From VRUE01 sp035693025 (GTDB taxonomy: Bacteria; Actinomycetota; Thermoleophilia; Solirubrobacterales; 70-9): a stretch of 64,000 bases of DNA. This document shows, piece after piece, positions 44,682-53,249 of this stretch. The stretch covers positions 37,271 through 101,270 of the forward strand of contig DASSHI010000026.1 in assembly GCA_035693025.1 (NCBI GenBank), written 5' to 3'. How positions within the stretch are numbered: position 1 is the stretch's first letter; each line of letters starts with the position of its first letter. The position numbers and the translations under genes were made by a program. The notes under the pieces were generated by a model. The model had not been told where the DNA came from. It was given only the letters and a program-made list of their open reading frames with translations, and ran no database searches.

Positions 44682-45530
44682 ATGAGTGACGACGCCGTTC
44701 CCGCCCCCGATCCCAAGGGCCCTAGTCGGAAGCCGCCGGACGAGGCGATAGCGGAGGCGCGGGTTCGGGCGCCTACGCGGGGGAACCGGAAGCTGGAGCA
44801 GTTTCTGGAGGCGGTGAACGGGGACGAGCAGGTGCGGGCCTGGTGGTACATGGCGCAGGTCCACGCCGAACGCCTGGGGATGTCGGATCACTCCTGGGTG
44901 CACACCCAGATCGTCTTGAACATCTCCCTGCGGCTGCTGCGACTGCTGGTCAAGGCCGGGGTCGCGCCGGCGGTGGTGGCCGATCACGGGATGTCGCCGC
45001 GCGACGCCGAGGTGGTCGTGGCCGGCGGGGCGTTGCTGCACGACGTCGGCATGTCGGTTCACCGCGCCGATCACGAGGAGTACAGCCTCTTCCTCGCCAA
45101 CGGAGCGCTCGAACGACTGCTTTCCGGCCCGTACAAGGAGCCCAGGCGGACGATCGTCGCCGCCGAGATCCTGCACGCGATCATCGGCCACCGCCGTCGC
45201 GGCGCCCCCTACACGCTGGAGGCCGGCGTCGTCCGCGTCGCCGATGCGCTCGACATGGCCCAGGGCCGCACCAGGATCCCGCTCGAGGCGGGCCAGGAGG
45301 GGATCCACTCGATCTCGGCAGCCGCGATCGACGAGGTGCGGATCGAGGCGGGCGAGGAACGGCCCGTGCGGATCGAGATCGAGCTCAACAACTCAGCCGG
45401 GATCTTCCAGGTGGACGATCTGCTCGCGACCAAGATCCGCGACACGCCGCTCGAGGGTCAGGTCGAAGTCGTCGCCGAGATCGAGGGCGAGACCGAGAAA
45501 CGCCTGCTCAGCGGGTTCCGGCTCGACTAG
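44682..45530 (+). CDS. HD-domain phosphohydrolase
   Basis: A 282-aa protein. The HD motif is ALLHDVGMSVHRADHEEYS near residue 120; an upstream His (SDHSWVHTQIVLN) and downstream EILHAIIGHRRRG and GVVRVADALDMAQGR complete a likely metal site of the HD superfamily. Such enzymes hydrolyse nucleotides or cyclic nucleotides; the substrate is not predictable. The start could be ATG 44640, which has AAGGAG three bases upstream, adding 14 residues. It is divergent from the response regulator gene and overlaps the next gene tail to tail by four bases. Confidence 0.85.
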   Translation: MSDDAVPAPDPKGPSRKPPDEAIAEARVRAPTRGNRKLEQFLEAVNGDEQVRAWWYMAQVHAERLGMSDHSWVHTQIVLNISLRLLRLLVKAGVAPAVVADHGMSPRDAEVVVAGGALLHDVGMSVHRADHEEYSLFLANGALERLLSGPYKEPRRTIVAAEILHAIIGHRRRGAPYTLEAGVVRVADALDMAQGRTRIPLEAGQEGIHSISAAAIDEVRIEAGEERPVRIEIELNNSAGIFQVDDLLATKIRDTPLEGQVEVVAEIEGETEKRLLSGFRLD

Positions 45531-45784
45531 GTCAGACGGTCGAGCGTCTGCTTGCGCATTTCCTTGCGCTTCTCGAGCCGACCCTGGATCAGCGAGAGGA
45601 CGATGACAAGGATCGCGAAGAAGGCCATCACGCCGAAGCAGAAGAAGGTCACCGTCTTGTCGGTCGTCGGCCCGGCCAGGCCGGTGCCGTTCTCGGCGAG
45701 GGCCATCGGCGCGGCGAGCAGCAGCATCGTCAACGCGGCCAGCAGGGCGGCGGCGATTCGTTGGCGACGGGAGGGGGACCTCAC
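45527..45784 (-). CDS. Small exported/membrane hypothetical protein
   Basis: An 85-aa protein with an N-terminal signal-like helix (RIAAALLAALTMLLLAAPMALA), a short external stretch (ENGTGLAGPTTDKT), a second membrane helix (VTFFCFGVMAFFAILVIVLSL) and a basic, charged cytoplasmic tail (QGRLEKRKEMRKQTLDRLT). No family recognised. It lies between the HD gene and the Rpf-like gene on the minus strand. Confidence 0.7.
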   Translation of the reverse strand: MRSPSRRQRIAAALLAALTMLLLAAPMALAENGTGLAGPTTDKTVTFFCFGVMAFFAILVIVLSLIQGRLEKRKEMRKQTLDRLT

Positions 45785-45853
45785 GTTGGGAAATCTAGCG
45801 CAACCGGCGGCCGCGAGAGGGAGGCCGGGAACCCCCGGCCTCCCTCGCCGCGA

Positions 45854-46366
45854 CTACCCGCAGATAGGCCAAGGGCTGGAGCCCGCCTCGGCGTAAAGAA
45901 GAGCTGCGCGGTAGTCCTGCTCCTGTTCTGGGGCTGCGGCGGGGTCGCCGGTTCCGCCGACGGATTCCCAGGTGCCGTAATCGAACTGGTACTTGCCGCG
46001 GTAGGTGCCGTCGGAGCTGACGGCGGTCGGGTCTCCGCCGGACTCGCAGGCGCCGATCGCGTCCAGGGTCGCCTGGGAGACACCGCCTGGCAGGGTCGCG
46101 AAGGCCGTTTCCCGCTGGCGCTGCTCCTGCACGATCCGGTGGTGGCGCGCCACGCGTATGCGGTGGACGCCGACGCGGATCGCCCGGTGGAAGCGCTGCA
46201 CCGGGCCGGTCAGCGGTGCGAGCGCCGGTTGGGCCGGAGCGAGTCCGATCTGCTCGTTCGCATCGCCTCCGCCGGGAGCGGCGAGTGCCACGGCGGGCAG
46301 GGCAAGGGCGACTAGAAGGATGGATATGAGATATGTGCGAGTGGAATATGTGTGTTTCGTAAGCAA
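45854..46366 (-). CDS. Rpf-like transglycosylase domain protein
   Basis: A 170-aa exported protein. The signal peptide is YLISILLVALALPAVALA. The C-terminal domain reads TLDAIGACESGGDPTAVSSD, GTYRGKYQFDYGTWESVG, EQEQDYRAALLYAEAGSSPW and PICG, which is the resuscitation-promoting-factor-type lysozyme-like fold with catalytic Glu in CESGG. Residues 60-85 are Arg/His-rich. It should act on peptidoglycan glycan strands. The start is TTG 46366 (MLTKHTYS); no stronger start is in frame. The 130 bases upstream may hold a structured leader. Confidence 0.88.
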   Translation of the reverse strand: MLTKHTYSTRTYLISILLVALALPAVALAAPGGGDANEQIGLAPAQPALAPLTGPVQRFHRAIRVGVHRIRVARHHRIVQEQRQRETAFATLPGGVSQATLDAIGACESGGDPTAVSSDGTYRGKYQFDYGTWESVGGTGDPAAAPEQEQDYRAALLYAEAGSSPWPICG

Positions 46367-46462
46367 GCGCGGAACCGTCGCGGGATTCCGCTGCCGAAAA
46401 GGTGACCCCCCGCACAGATCTCACAAATGCGTGCGTATCCCCACAAGCTCACGCACGACCCT
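46367..46462 (-). promoter_or_regulatory. Candidate structured leader of the rpf-like gene (ydaO-like?)
   Basis: The minus-strand leader contains GATACGCACGCATTTG, TGTGCGGGGGGTCACC, and GCGGAATCCCGCG in this order. This resembles parts of the c-di-AMP (ydaO/yuaA) riboswitch, which often precedes rpf and other wall hydrolase genes in actinobacteria. I recognise the pattern only loosely and cannot fold it here; it may also be a simple 5' UTR. Confidence 0.3.
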
Positions 46463-46493
46463 GCCGGCCACTCCCTGGATGAACACGATCCTG

Positions 46494-46548
46494 CGCAGCG
46501 CCGTAGAGGTTTGAACCGCTATACGGTCTAAACCTCTACGGCGCTGCG
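46494..46548. repeat. Palindromic repeat family 1, copy 3
   Basis: Arms GCAGCGCCGTAGAGGTTT (46495-46512) and AAACCTCTACGGCGCTGC (46530-46547) pair perfectly; one further C-G pair (46494/46548) extends the stem. The centre GAACCGCTATACGGTCT is near-identical to copy 1 and forms an inner ACCG/CGGT stem. It lies between the divergent rpf-like and purU genes, 31 bases before the purU reading frame, so it is not at a gene end. Confidence 0.87.
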
Positions 46549-46579
46549 AGCGGGCCCCTGAACCGGGATCATCCAACGC

Positions 46580-47428
46580 ATCGACGATCGACCCCCCACT
46601 TCGCGCCTGCTGCTCGCCTGCCCGGACCAGCCCGGCCTGATCGCGGCGGTCAGCGGCTTCCTCGCCGAGGCGGGACGCAACATCGTCGACGCCGACCAGC
46701 ACTCGAGCCGCGAGGGGCGCTTCTTCATGCGGATGGCGTTCGACCCCGCGCCCGCCGAGGAGCGCGCCGCCCTGTACGGGCGCTTCGAGCGGGAGATCGC
46801 CGAGCCGTTCGGAATGGAGCATCGCTTCGCCGAGTCGAGCGAGCCCAAGCGGATCGCGATCATGGCCTCGCGCGAAGACCATTGCCTCTCCGATCTGCTC
46901 TGGCGCTGGCGCAGCGGCGAGCTCGACGCCGAGATCGTCGCCGTTGTCTCAAACCACCCCGACCACGCCGGCCAGGTCGCCTCGCTCGGCCTTCCCTACC
47001 ATCACGTCCCAGTCGAAGGCGATCGGGCGGCGGCCGAGGACGAGGTGCTGCGGCTGCTCGGCGAGGTCGACCTGCTCGTCCTCGCCCGCTACATGCAGAT
47101 CCTCTCGGCCGACTTCCTGCAGCGGCTGGATGCGCCGGCGATCAACATCCACCACAGCTTCCTGCCGGCCTTCGTCGGCGCCGACCCCTACGCCCGCGCG
47201 CACGAGCGCGGCGTCAAGCTGATCGGCGCCACCGCCCACTACGTCACCGAAGAGCTCGACGCCGGGCCGATCATCGACCAGGACGTGACCCGGGTCAGCC
47301 ACCGCGACGAGATCGGCGACCTGGTCGGGATCGGGCGCGACGTCGAGCGCCTCGTCCTCGCCCGGGCGGTCAAGGCGCACCTCGATGACCGCGTCCTGCT
47401 GGACGGCGCGAGGACGATCGTCTTCTGA
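46580..47428 (+). CDS. purU: Formyltetrahydrofolate deformylase, start codon unclear
   Basis: Hydrolyses 10-formyl-tetrahydrofolate to formate and tetrahydrofolate. The N-terminal ACT domain reads SRLLLACPDQPGLIAAVSGF, AGRNIVDADQHSSREG and RFFMRM; the catalytic domain has INIHHSFLPAFVGADPYARA, IGATAHYVTEELDAGPI and the Asp in IIDQDV. The ACT domain starts upstream of the first ATG (46727). Between it and an in-frame TGA at 46559-46561 there is no ATG, GTG or TTG. ATC 46580 (then GAC GAT) gives a normal-length 282-aa protein. Its TGA overlaps the ATG of the P450 gene by one base. Confidence 0.9.
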   Translation: MDDRPPTSRLLLACPDQPGLIAAVSGFLAEAGRNIVDADQHSSREGRFFMRMAFDPAPAEERAALYGRFEREIAEPFGMEHRFAESSEPKRIAIMASREDHCLSDLLWRWRSGELDAEIVAVVSNHPDHAGQVASLGLPYHHVPVEGDRAAAEDEVLRLLGEVDLLVLARYMQILSADFLQRLDAPAINIHHSFLPAFVGADPYARAHERGVKLIGATAHYVTEELDAGPIIDQDVTRVSHRDEIGDLVGIGRDVERLVLARAVKAHLDDRVLLDGARTIVF

Positions 47429-48735
47429 TGGCCCGCCCGCCAGGCCCGCGGATGCCCGCTTCTCTACAGATCCTCGCCTACGCCCGCGACCCGCTCGGCT
47501 TCCTGATCGGCTTCCAACGACGCTATGGCGACGTCTTCAGGGTCTCCTTCCCCTTCTACAAGCACCTCGTCTACGTCGCCGACCCGGCTCTGGTCAAACA
47601 GCTCTTCACCACCCCGCCCGAGCAGGCGCACGCGGGCGAGGCGAACGCCACCGTGCTCGAGCCGGCGCTGGGGCCGAACTCCGTCCTCACCCTCGACGAT
47701 GCCCCGCACATGCGCCAGCGCAAGCTGCTGCTGCCGCCCTTCCACGGCGAGCGGATCGAGCGCTACGGCGAGTTGATCCGCGAGGCGACCGAGCGCGAGA
47801 TGGAGAGCTGGCCGGTGGGCGAGCCGTTCGCGCTGCGACCGCACACCCACCGGATCGCGCTGACCGTGATCCTGCGCGCGGTCTTCGGGGTTCACGACGA
47901 GGACCGGGTGCGCCGCTTCGAGGATCTGATCGAGCGCTTCGCCGGCCGCCTCAGCCTGATCACCGCGCTGCCGCCGCTGCGCCACGACTTCGGGCGCTGG
48001 AGCCCCTGGGCGCGCTTCCTCGCCGCGCGCGAGGCGCTCGATGCCTTCATCTACGAGGAGATCTCCCTGCGCCGGGGCGAGAACGCCGCCAGCGGCGAGG
48101 AGCCCGACGACGTGCTCTCGTTGTTGCTGGCCGCCCGCCATGAGGACGGCAGCCCGATGAGCGACGCCGAACTGCGCGACGAGCTGGTGACGATCCTCGC
48201 CGCCGGCCACGAGACGACGGCCACCGGACTGGCCTGGGCGATGGAGCGGCTGCTGCGCAACCCGCGCGTCCTCTCCACCCTGCGCGACTCGATCGCCGCC
48301 GGCGAGGACGAGTACCTCGACGCGACGATCAAGGAGACGCTGCGGGCGCGCCCGGTGATCGTCGACGTTGCGCGCAAGCTGACCGCCCCGCTGGAGGTCG
48401 GCGGCTACGAGCTGCCCGCCGGCACCTTCCTGATGGCGGCGATCGCCGCCCTGCACTACCGCGCAGACCTCTTCCCCGAGCCGCAGGAGTTCCGTCCCGA
48501 GCGCTTCCTCGAAGGCAAAGCCGACAGCTATGCCTGGATTCCCTTCGGCGGCGGCGTGCGGCGCTGCATCGGGGCCGCCTTCGCCGAGTACGAGATGCGG
48601 ATCGTGCTGCGGGCGGTGCTCGAGCGAGCCGAGCTCAGCGCGCCGGATCCGGAGCCCGAACAAGTCAGGGTCCGCAACATCACCCTCGCCCCCGGCAAGG
48701 GCACCGTCGTCAGGCTGGACCGGCCGCTGCGCTGA
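47428..48735 (+). CDS. Cytochrome P450
   Basis: A 435-aa soluble P450 monooxygenase. Seen: I-helix oxygen-binding motif AGHETTATGLAWAMERLL near residue 255, K-helix ExxR in IKETLRARPVIVD, PERFLEGKADSYAWIPFG and the haem loop FGGGVRRCIGAAFAEYE with the Cys ligand near residue 375. The sequence style (PGPRMPASLQILAYARDPLG at the start) is that of P450s related to eukaryote-like fatty acid or sterol-type families. It is coupled to purU (TGATG). Substrate and redox partner unknown. Confidence 0.94.
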   Translation: MARPPGPRMPASLQILAYARDPLGFLIGFQRRYGDVFRVSFPFYKHLVYVADPALVKQLFTTPPEQAHAGEANATVLEPALGPNSVLTLDDAPHMRQRKLLLPPFHGERIERYGELIREATEREMESWPVGEPFALRPHTHRIALTVILRAVFGVHDEDRVRRFEDLIERFAGRLSLITALPPLRHDFGRWSPWARFLAAREALDAFIYEEISLRRGENAASGEEPDDVLSLLLAARHEDGSPMSDAELRDELVTILAAGHETTATGLAWAMERLLRNPRVLSTLRDSIAAGEDEYLDATIKETLRARPVIVDVARKLTAPLEVGGYELPAGTFLMAAIAALHYRADLFPEPQEFRPERFLEGKADSYAWIPFGGGVRRCIGAAFAEYEMRIVLRAVLERAELSAPDPEPEQVRVRNITLAPGKGTVVRLDRPLR

Positions 48736-50620
48736 CCTCGGCTTCGGCCGCCTCCCACTGCTCGTAGAGCTCGGCGAGCGCGCGCTTCGCCTCGGCATGT
48801 CGCGCTTCGGCCCGCTCGGTGCGACCCGGGCTCGACCATGCGGCAGGATCGGCGAGCTCCTCCTCGAGCTCGTGCAATTCCGCCTCGGCCCGCTCGATCC
48901 GGTCGGCGAGCCGGCCGGCCTTGCGCACCGCTTTCTTCGCCGCCCGACCGGCGTTGCGGCCCGAAGCCGAGCGGGGCGCCGGCTTGGTCGACGGCGCCGC
49001 AGCATTCGCCTGGGCCTCGCGTTCGTCGCGCTCGCGCTGGTAGGCGGCCCAGCCGCTTTCGTGCGAGCGCAGCTCGCCGTCCTCGCAGACGATCGTGCGC
49101 GTGCCGACTGCCTCCAGCAGCGCCCGGTCGTGGGAGACGAGGACGACTGCCCCCTCGAAGGCCAGCAGCGCGTCCTCGAGCGCCTCGCGGCTCTCGATGT
49201 CGAGGTGGTTGGTCGGCTCGTCGAGGATCAGCACGTTGGCGCCGGAGGCAACGAGGATCGCCAGCGAGAGCCGCCGCTGCTCGCCGCCGGAGATGTCGCC
49301 GAGCTGCTTTTCGACGTCGGCGCCGGAGAAGAGGAAGCCGCCGAGCAGGTCGCGTGCCTTCGGCCCGCTGAGCCCGGTCTCGCGCTGCGCCGCGTCGAGC
49401 ACCGTCCCCTCCCCCGCCGCCGTGTCGGCGTGCTGGGAGAGGTAGCCGAGCTTGACGTTGTGACCCAGCCGCACCGAGCCGGCGGCCGGCTCGCGCCGCC
49501 CGGCGAGGGTCTCGATCAGAGTCGTCTTGCCGGCGCCGTTCGGACCGACGAGGACGACGTGTTCGCCGCGCTCGACTTCGAGCCGGGCGTCGGCGAGCAG
49601 CGTCCGGCCGGGGACCTCGAGCGTCGCCGCGACCAGTTTCAGCACCACCCGGCCCGGCCGCTCGGGCGGGACGAAGGAGAAGCGCAGGCTGCGCTTGTCG
49701 CGCTGCTCGGCCTCGACCCCTTCGCGCTTGATCTTGTCGATCTGCTTCAGCCGCGACTGTGCCTGGCGGGCCTTGGTCGCCTTGTAGCGGAAACGCTCGA
49801 CGAAGCGCTCCATGCGGGCAATCTCCGCCTCCTGGCGCTCGATCGCCTTGCCGCGGGCGATCTCGCGCGCCGCCTGCTCTTTGCGCCAGGCGTGCCACGG
49901 GCCGGCAAAGAAGCGCGCCCGCTGCGCCTCCAGCTCGAGCACCGAGGTGCCGACCGCCTCGAGGAACCAGCGGTCGTGGGCGACGAGGACGACAGCGGCG
50001 TCAAGGTCCTGCAGATAGCGCTCGAGCCACTCCAGGGAGGGGATGTCGAGGTGGTTCGTCGGCTCGTCGAGCAGCAGCAGGTCGGGGCGCGTCGCCAACG
50101 CCCGGGCCAGCGACGCGCGGGTCAGCTCGCCGCCGGAGAAGGTGGAGAGCGAGCGTTCGGCCTCCTCGCCGCCGAAGCCGAGCCCGCGCAGCACCGCGAG
50201 GACGCCGTCGCGCCAGCGGTAGCCGCCGCCGTGCTCGAGCCGCTGCTGGGCGGTGGCGTAGGCGTCCAGCGTCTCGGCGCCGGTGTTGCCGCCCCCCATC
50301 TCCGCCTCCAGCCGCTCCAGCTCCCGCTCGGTCTCGATCATCTCGGCGCGGCCGGAGAAGACGTACTCGCCAAGGGAGATCTCCGTCTCCCGCGGGGGGC
50401 GCTGATCGTGCAGGGCGACGCGCGCGCCTTTCTGCAGGACGAGGCTGCCGGAGTCGGGCGAGAGCTCGCCGGCGAGCATACGCAGCAGGGTCGACTTGCC
50501 GGCGCCGTTGCGGCCGGAGAGCGTCATCCGCTCGCGCGGCTCGAGCTTGAAGGAAACGCCTTCGAAGAGGAGCTTGCCTCCCACGTGCATGTCGAGGCTG
50601 GTTGCCGTGGCGATCGCCAT
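48710..50620 (-). CDS. ABC-F family ATP-binding protein
   Basis: A 636-aa duplicated ATPase without membrane helices. First cassette: GRNGAGKSTLLRMLAGE near residue 36, FSGGELTRASLARAL, LLLLDEPTNHLDI. Second cassette: VGPNGAGKTTLIETLAG near 345, ISGGEQRRLSLAILV, VLILDEPTNHLDIES. The linker (residues about 220-290, EQAAREIARGKAIERQEAEI onward) is long and basic, as in ribosome-acting ABC-F proteins (Uup/EttA/ARE). The C-terminal coiled-coil tail (residues 560-630) resembles Uup. It overlaps the P450 gene tail to tail by 26 bases. Confidence 0.92.
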   Translation of the reverse strand: MAIATATSLDMHVGGKLLFEGVSFKLEPRERMTLSGRNGAGKSTLLRMLAGELSPDSGSLVLQKGARVALHDQRPPRETEISLGEYVFSGRAEMIETERELERLEAEMGGGNTGAETLDAYATAQQRLEHGGGYRWRDGVLAVLRGLGFGGEEAERSLSTFSGGELTRASLARALATRPDLLLLDEPTNHLDIPSLEWLERYLQDLDAAVVLVAHDRWFLEAVGTSVLELEAQRARFFAGPWHAWRKEQAAREIARGKAIERQEAEIARMERFVERFRYKATKARQAQSRLKQIDKIKREGVEAEQRDKRSLRFSFVPPERPGRVVLKLVAATLEVPGRTLLADARLEVERGEHVVLVGPNGAGKTTLIETLAGRREPAAGSVRLGHNVKLGYLSQHADTAAGEGTVLDAAQRETGLSGPKARDLLGGFLFSGADVEKQLGDISGGEQRRLSLAILVASGANVLILDEPTNHLDIESREALEDALLAFEGAVVLVSHDRALLEAVGTRTIVCEDGELRSHESGWAAYQRERDEREAQANAAAPSTKPAPRSASGRNAGRAAKKAVRKAGRLADRIERAEAELHELEEELADPAAWSSPGRTERAEARHAEAKRALAELYEQWEAAEAEVSAAAGPA

Positions 50621-50649
50621 GCCGGCAACGTTACGAGAAGGGCGACAGC

Positions 50650-51333
50650 TCAGACGATCAGGTTGAGCACCCCCCGGGCGATCATCAGGACGCCGAGCAC
50701 GGCCGCGACGCGCACCGCCCAGATGCGGCCGCGTTCGCGCAGCTTGGCCTTGAAGCGCTCGATCGCCCTCGGCGTCCACTCGGGAGCGAGGGTGTAGGCG
50801 AGCAGCGGGGCCTCGAGCAGGACCAGCATGATCGCGTTGAAGCCGATGATGACGGCGACCGTGGCCGGATCCGCCAGTTCCTCGTCGGCGATCCGGTAGA
50901 GGGCGGTGATGTAGGTGGCGCCGGGCAGGGTGAGGCAGGCGCCGACGGCGAAGGTCACCCTGGCCGAGCCGCGGCCGAGGAAACGCTGCCAGCGCGGCGG
51001 GCCTTGCGGCCCCTTGGCAGCCTTCTTCGCGCGCCGCCGCTCCTCCAGCGGCCGGTCGCGACCGGTGCCGAGCACATAGGCGACGATCAGCGCCAGGCAG
51101 CCGAGGGCGATGTCCTCCCCCGGTCCGAGCGCCGCCTTGCCCGAATGCACGAGGCTCGAGTGACGCAGGCTGAAGACGATGACGAGGCCGAGCGTAACGC
51201 TGGTCGTCGCCGCGCCCAGCAGGTAGCCGAGCAACAGCCGCTTCGGGTGCGGCAGCATCAGCATGACCGTCGTCGCGGCGAGCAACGTCGGATAGAGCGC
51301 AGCGAGAAACGCGAGGAAGAAGACGTCGCCCAC
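50650..51333 (-). CDS. GAP-family (Sap-like) membrane protein
   Basis: A 227-aa protein with about six hydrophobic helices and a charged central loop (RDRPLEERRRAKKAAKG). The layout DVFFLAFLAALYPTLLAATT, MLPHPKRLLLGYLLGA and LTLPGATYITALYRI matches the GAP/SAP family, of which one mycobacterial member helps export of glycopeptidolipid and sulfolipid. GTG 51333 starts at the first helix. It is 29 bases from the ABC-F gene's start on the same strand. Cargo unknown. Confidence 0.8.
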   Translation of the reverse strand: MGDVFFLAFLAALYPTLLAATTVMLMLPHPKRLLLGYLLGAATTSVTLGLVIVFSLRHSSLVHSGKAALGPGEDIALGCLALIVAYVLGTGRDRPLEERRRAKKAAKGPQGPPRWQRFLGRGSARVTFAVGACLTLPGATYITALYRIADEELADPATVAVIIGFNAIMLVLLEAPLLAYTLAPEWTPRAIERFKAKLRERGRIWAVRVAAVLGVLMIARGVLNLIV

Positions 51334-51416
51334 GGCTGGTGAACCTACTGGCAATGCATGCGTATTCTCAACCGATGGACCGCGAGGGCTCGAAGACCGC
51401 CTAGGCGGCTGCCTGG

Positions 51417-52364
51417 ATGCCCAGCCCGCTCCGACACGTCGCCGAGCTGACGAAGGCACGGGCGACGAGACGCTCCTCCCGACGCGACGACGACCAGGCG
51501 CTGCGGGAACTGGAGGGCAAGCCGCTCGAGCTGCCCGCCGGCCTCGAGGTCGAGTGGCTGGGCGTCTCCGGCTACCGCCTCACCTGCGAGGGACAGACGC
51601 TGTTCATCGATCCCTACGTCTCGCGGGTCCCGCTTCGCGACCTGCTGCTGCGACGTCGAACCCTGCCGGACCCAAGGGCGCTCGATCGGTTCGGCGGCGC
51701 GGCGGGCGAGGTGGTGGGGGTGTTGGTCGGCCACACTCACTTCGACCACGCGGTGGACGCTCCCGCCATCGCCCGCCGCTTCGACTGCAGGGCCTACGGC
51801 TCGAGCTCATTGGTCCACCTGATGGCGCTGCATGGCCTGGCCGGCCGCGCGGTGGAGGTCGAGCCGTACCGCGCCTACGAGCTGGGCCCCTTCCTGGTCC
51901 GCTTCACCCCCAGCGCCCACTCCAAGCTGCTGCTCGGCCTCAAGGTCCCCTACGACGGAGAACTGACCTGCGAGCACCTCGACTCGCTCTCTCCCGGCGC
52001 CTACCGCTGCGGGCAGGTCTGGGGCATCTCGATCGAGGTGACCGGAGTGCGGTTCTACCACCAGGGCAGCGCCAACCTGATCGACGAAGCGATCCGCGAG
52101 CACGGCGTGGACGTGTTCCTGGCCGGCATCGCCGGCCGCAACTTCACCAGCAGGTACTGGCAACGGATCCTCCCCCTCCTCGATCCCCAAGTCGTCGTGC
52201 CGACCCACTACGACAACTTCTTCCGCCCGCTGGGCAGCCCGCTGGAGTTCGTCTCCAACGTCCAGCTCTCCGCGCTGCCGGACGAGATCGGCTCGGTGAG
52301 CCGGGATGTAGAGATCGCCGCCCTCCCCCGCTCAGACTCGGGTCACCCACACGCGCTCCATTGA
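51417..52364 (+). CDS. MBL-fold metal-dependent hydrolase
   Basis: A 315-aa metallo-beta-lactamase fold protein. The signature VGHTHFDHAVDAP lies near residue 105, with further ligands in TPSAHSKLLLG and PTHYDNFFRPLG. The strand LEVEWLGVSGYRLTCEGQTL and FIDPYVSR precede it as in UlaG/RomA-like members. The first 35 residues are basic (LTKARATRRSSRRDDDQ). Substrate unknown. It is divergent from the GAP-family gene, with an 83-base gap that includes a TATTCTCAA patch near 51363. Confidence 0.87.
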   Translation: MPSPLRHVAELTKARATRRSSRRDDDQALRELEGKPLELPAGLEVEWLGVSGYRLTCEGQTLFIDPYVSRVPLRDLLLRRRTLPDPRALDRFGGAAGEVVGVLVGHTHFDHAVDAPAIARRFDCRAYGSSSLVHLMALHGLAGRAVEVEPYRAYELGPFLVRFTPSAHSKLLLGLKVPYDGELTCEHLDSLSPGAYRCGQVWGISIEVTGVRFYHQGSANLIDEAIREHGVDVFLAGIAGRNFTSRYWQRILPLLDPQVVVPTHYDNFFRPLGSPLEFVSNVQLSALPDEIGSVSRDVEIAALPRSDSGHPHALH

Positions 52365-52417
52365 TCGCGCGGGAGCCGGCGGAGCACGCGTCAGCCCGGT
52401 CAGGCTCGTCAGCCCGG

Positions 52418-52957
52418 TCAGACCAGATGCTTGGCGGCGATCTGGTCGATCGTGCCCTTGGTCCTGATCGTGGTCGGGCCGAGGATGGCGGCCAGGGCCC
52501 TGAGGTCGAGCTCGGATTCGGAGAGACCGCCGTCAGGGAGCCAGTAGAGCTCGCGGCCCTCGATCGCGAGGCGATCTTCGTCGGTCGAAAGGGCCAGCGC
52601 CTTCTTGCCGGCCGCCGTCGTCGGCTTCTTCCCAAGCAAGGCGATCTGGAGCTTGCCCTTCGAGGCGGCGACGTGCCTCGCCGCGAACGGCTCGTGCGCG
52701 GCGATCGCCTGGAGCTCTTCGGCGGACCTGAGGAAGACCGGCACCGCGTATCCGAGGCGCTCCCCCAGGCCCGCTTCGAGCCGCTTGCCGAGCTTCGCCT
52801 CCGACTCGCCCTCGCTCGCAAAGATCACGTTGCCGCTGGCGCGGAACGTCGCCACCTCCGCGCAGCCCAGCGCCTCGAAGTGCGAGCGCAGCTCCTCGTT
52901 CGTGATCCTGCGCCCACCGAGGTTCATCCCGCGCAGGAAGGCGACGTAACGGTCCAT
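52418..52957 (-). CDS. DUF1697 family protein
   Basis: A 179-aa protein starting MDRYVAFLRGMNLGGRRITN, followed by LRSHFEALGCAEVATFRASG and NVIFASEG, the hallmark of DUF1697. The family is widespread in actinobacteria and has no assigned biochemical role. Length is normal. It is 18 bases after the DUF2442 gene on the same strand and may share its transcript. Confidence 0.92.
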   Translation of the reverse strand: MDRYVAFLRGMNLGGRRITNEELRSHFEALGCAEVATFRASGNVIFASEGESEAKLGKRLEAGLGERLGYAVPVFLRSAEELQAIAAHEPFAARHVAASKGKLQIALLGKKPTTAAGKKALALSTDEDRLAIEGRELYWLPDGGLSESELDLRALAAILGPTTIRTKGTIDQIAAKHLV

Positions 52958-52975
52958 GGCAGCAGCCTCCGGCTG

Positions 52976-53248
52976 CTACTTCGGCGGCAGGGCCGGCCGG
53001 GAGACACGAGCGTGAAGCGTCTCAGGAGCAATATCCGCGCCGTTCGGCCAGACGATCGTGCCGAGCTCTCGATCCACTTGAACCTGCCCAAAGTAGTCCG
53101 GGTCCTGCAATGGCCCGAAGACTCCGCCCCAGTCCAGCGAGGAGAAATCCACCTCCCCCTCTGCGCCATCCTCAAAGCTCAGGAACAGGCGATGCTCCCC
53201 GATAATCTCAACTCGAACGACATGGATGATCGGCTCCATCCCGTTCAT
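52976..53248 (-). CDS. DUF2442 protein
   Basis: A 90-aa protein (87 from ATG 53239). Pattern IIHVVRVEIIGEHRLFLSFE, GEVDFSSLDWGGVFGPLQDP, FGQVQVDRELGTIVWPNGAD and IAPETLHARV matches DUF2442, a small domain usually encoded beside DUF4160 and suspected to form a toxin-antitoxin-like pair. The DUF4160 partner is directly upstream but frameshifted (53250-53509). Confidence 0.88.
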   Translation of the reverse strand: MNGMEPIIHVVRVEIIGEHRLFLSFEDGAEGEVDFSSLDWGGVFGPLQDPDYFGQVQVDRELGTIVWPNGADIAPETLHARVSRPALPPK

Positions 53249-53249
53249 C

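Noticed and set aside
52365..52417. Short direct repeat CGTCAGCCCGGTCAG in the gap after the MBL-fold gene
   Set aside because: Two partial copies only, within 53 bases and without structure; probably a local duplication of no clear role.
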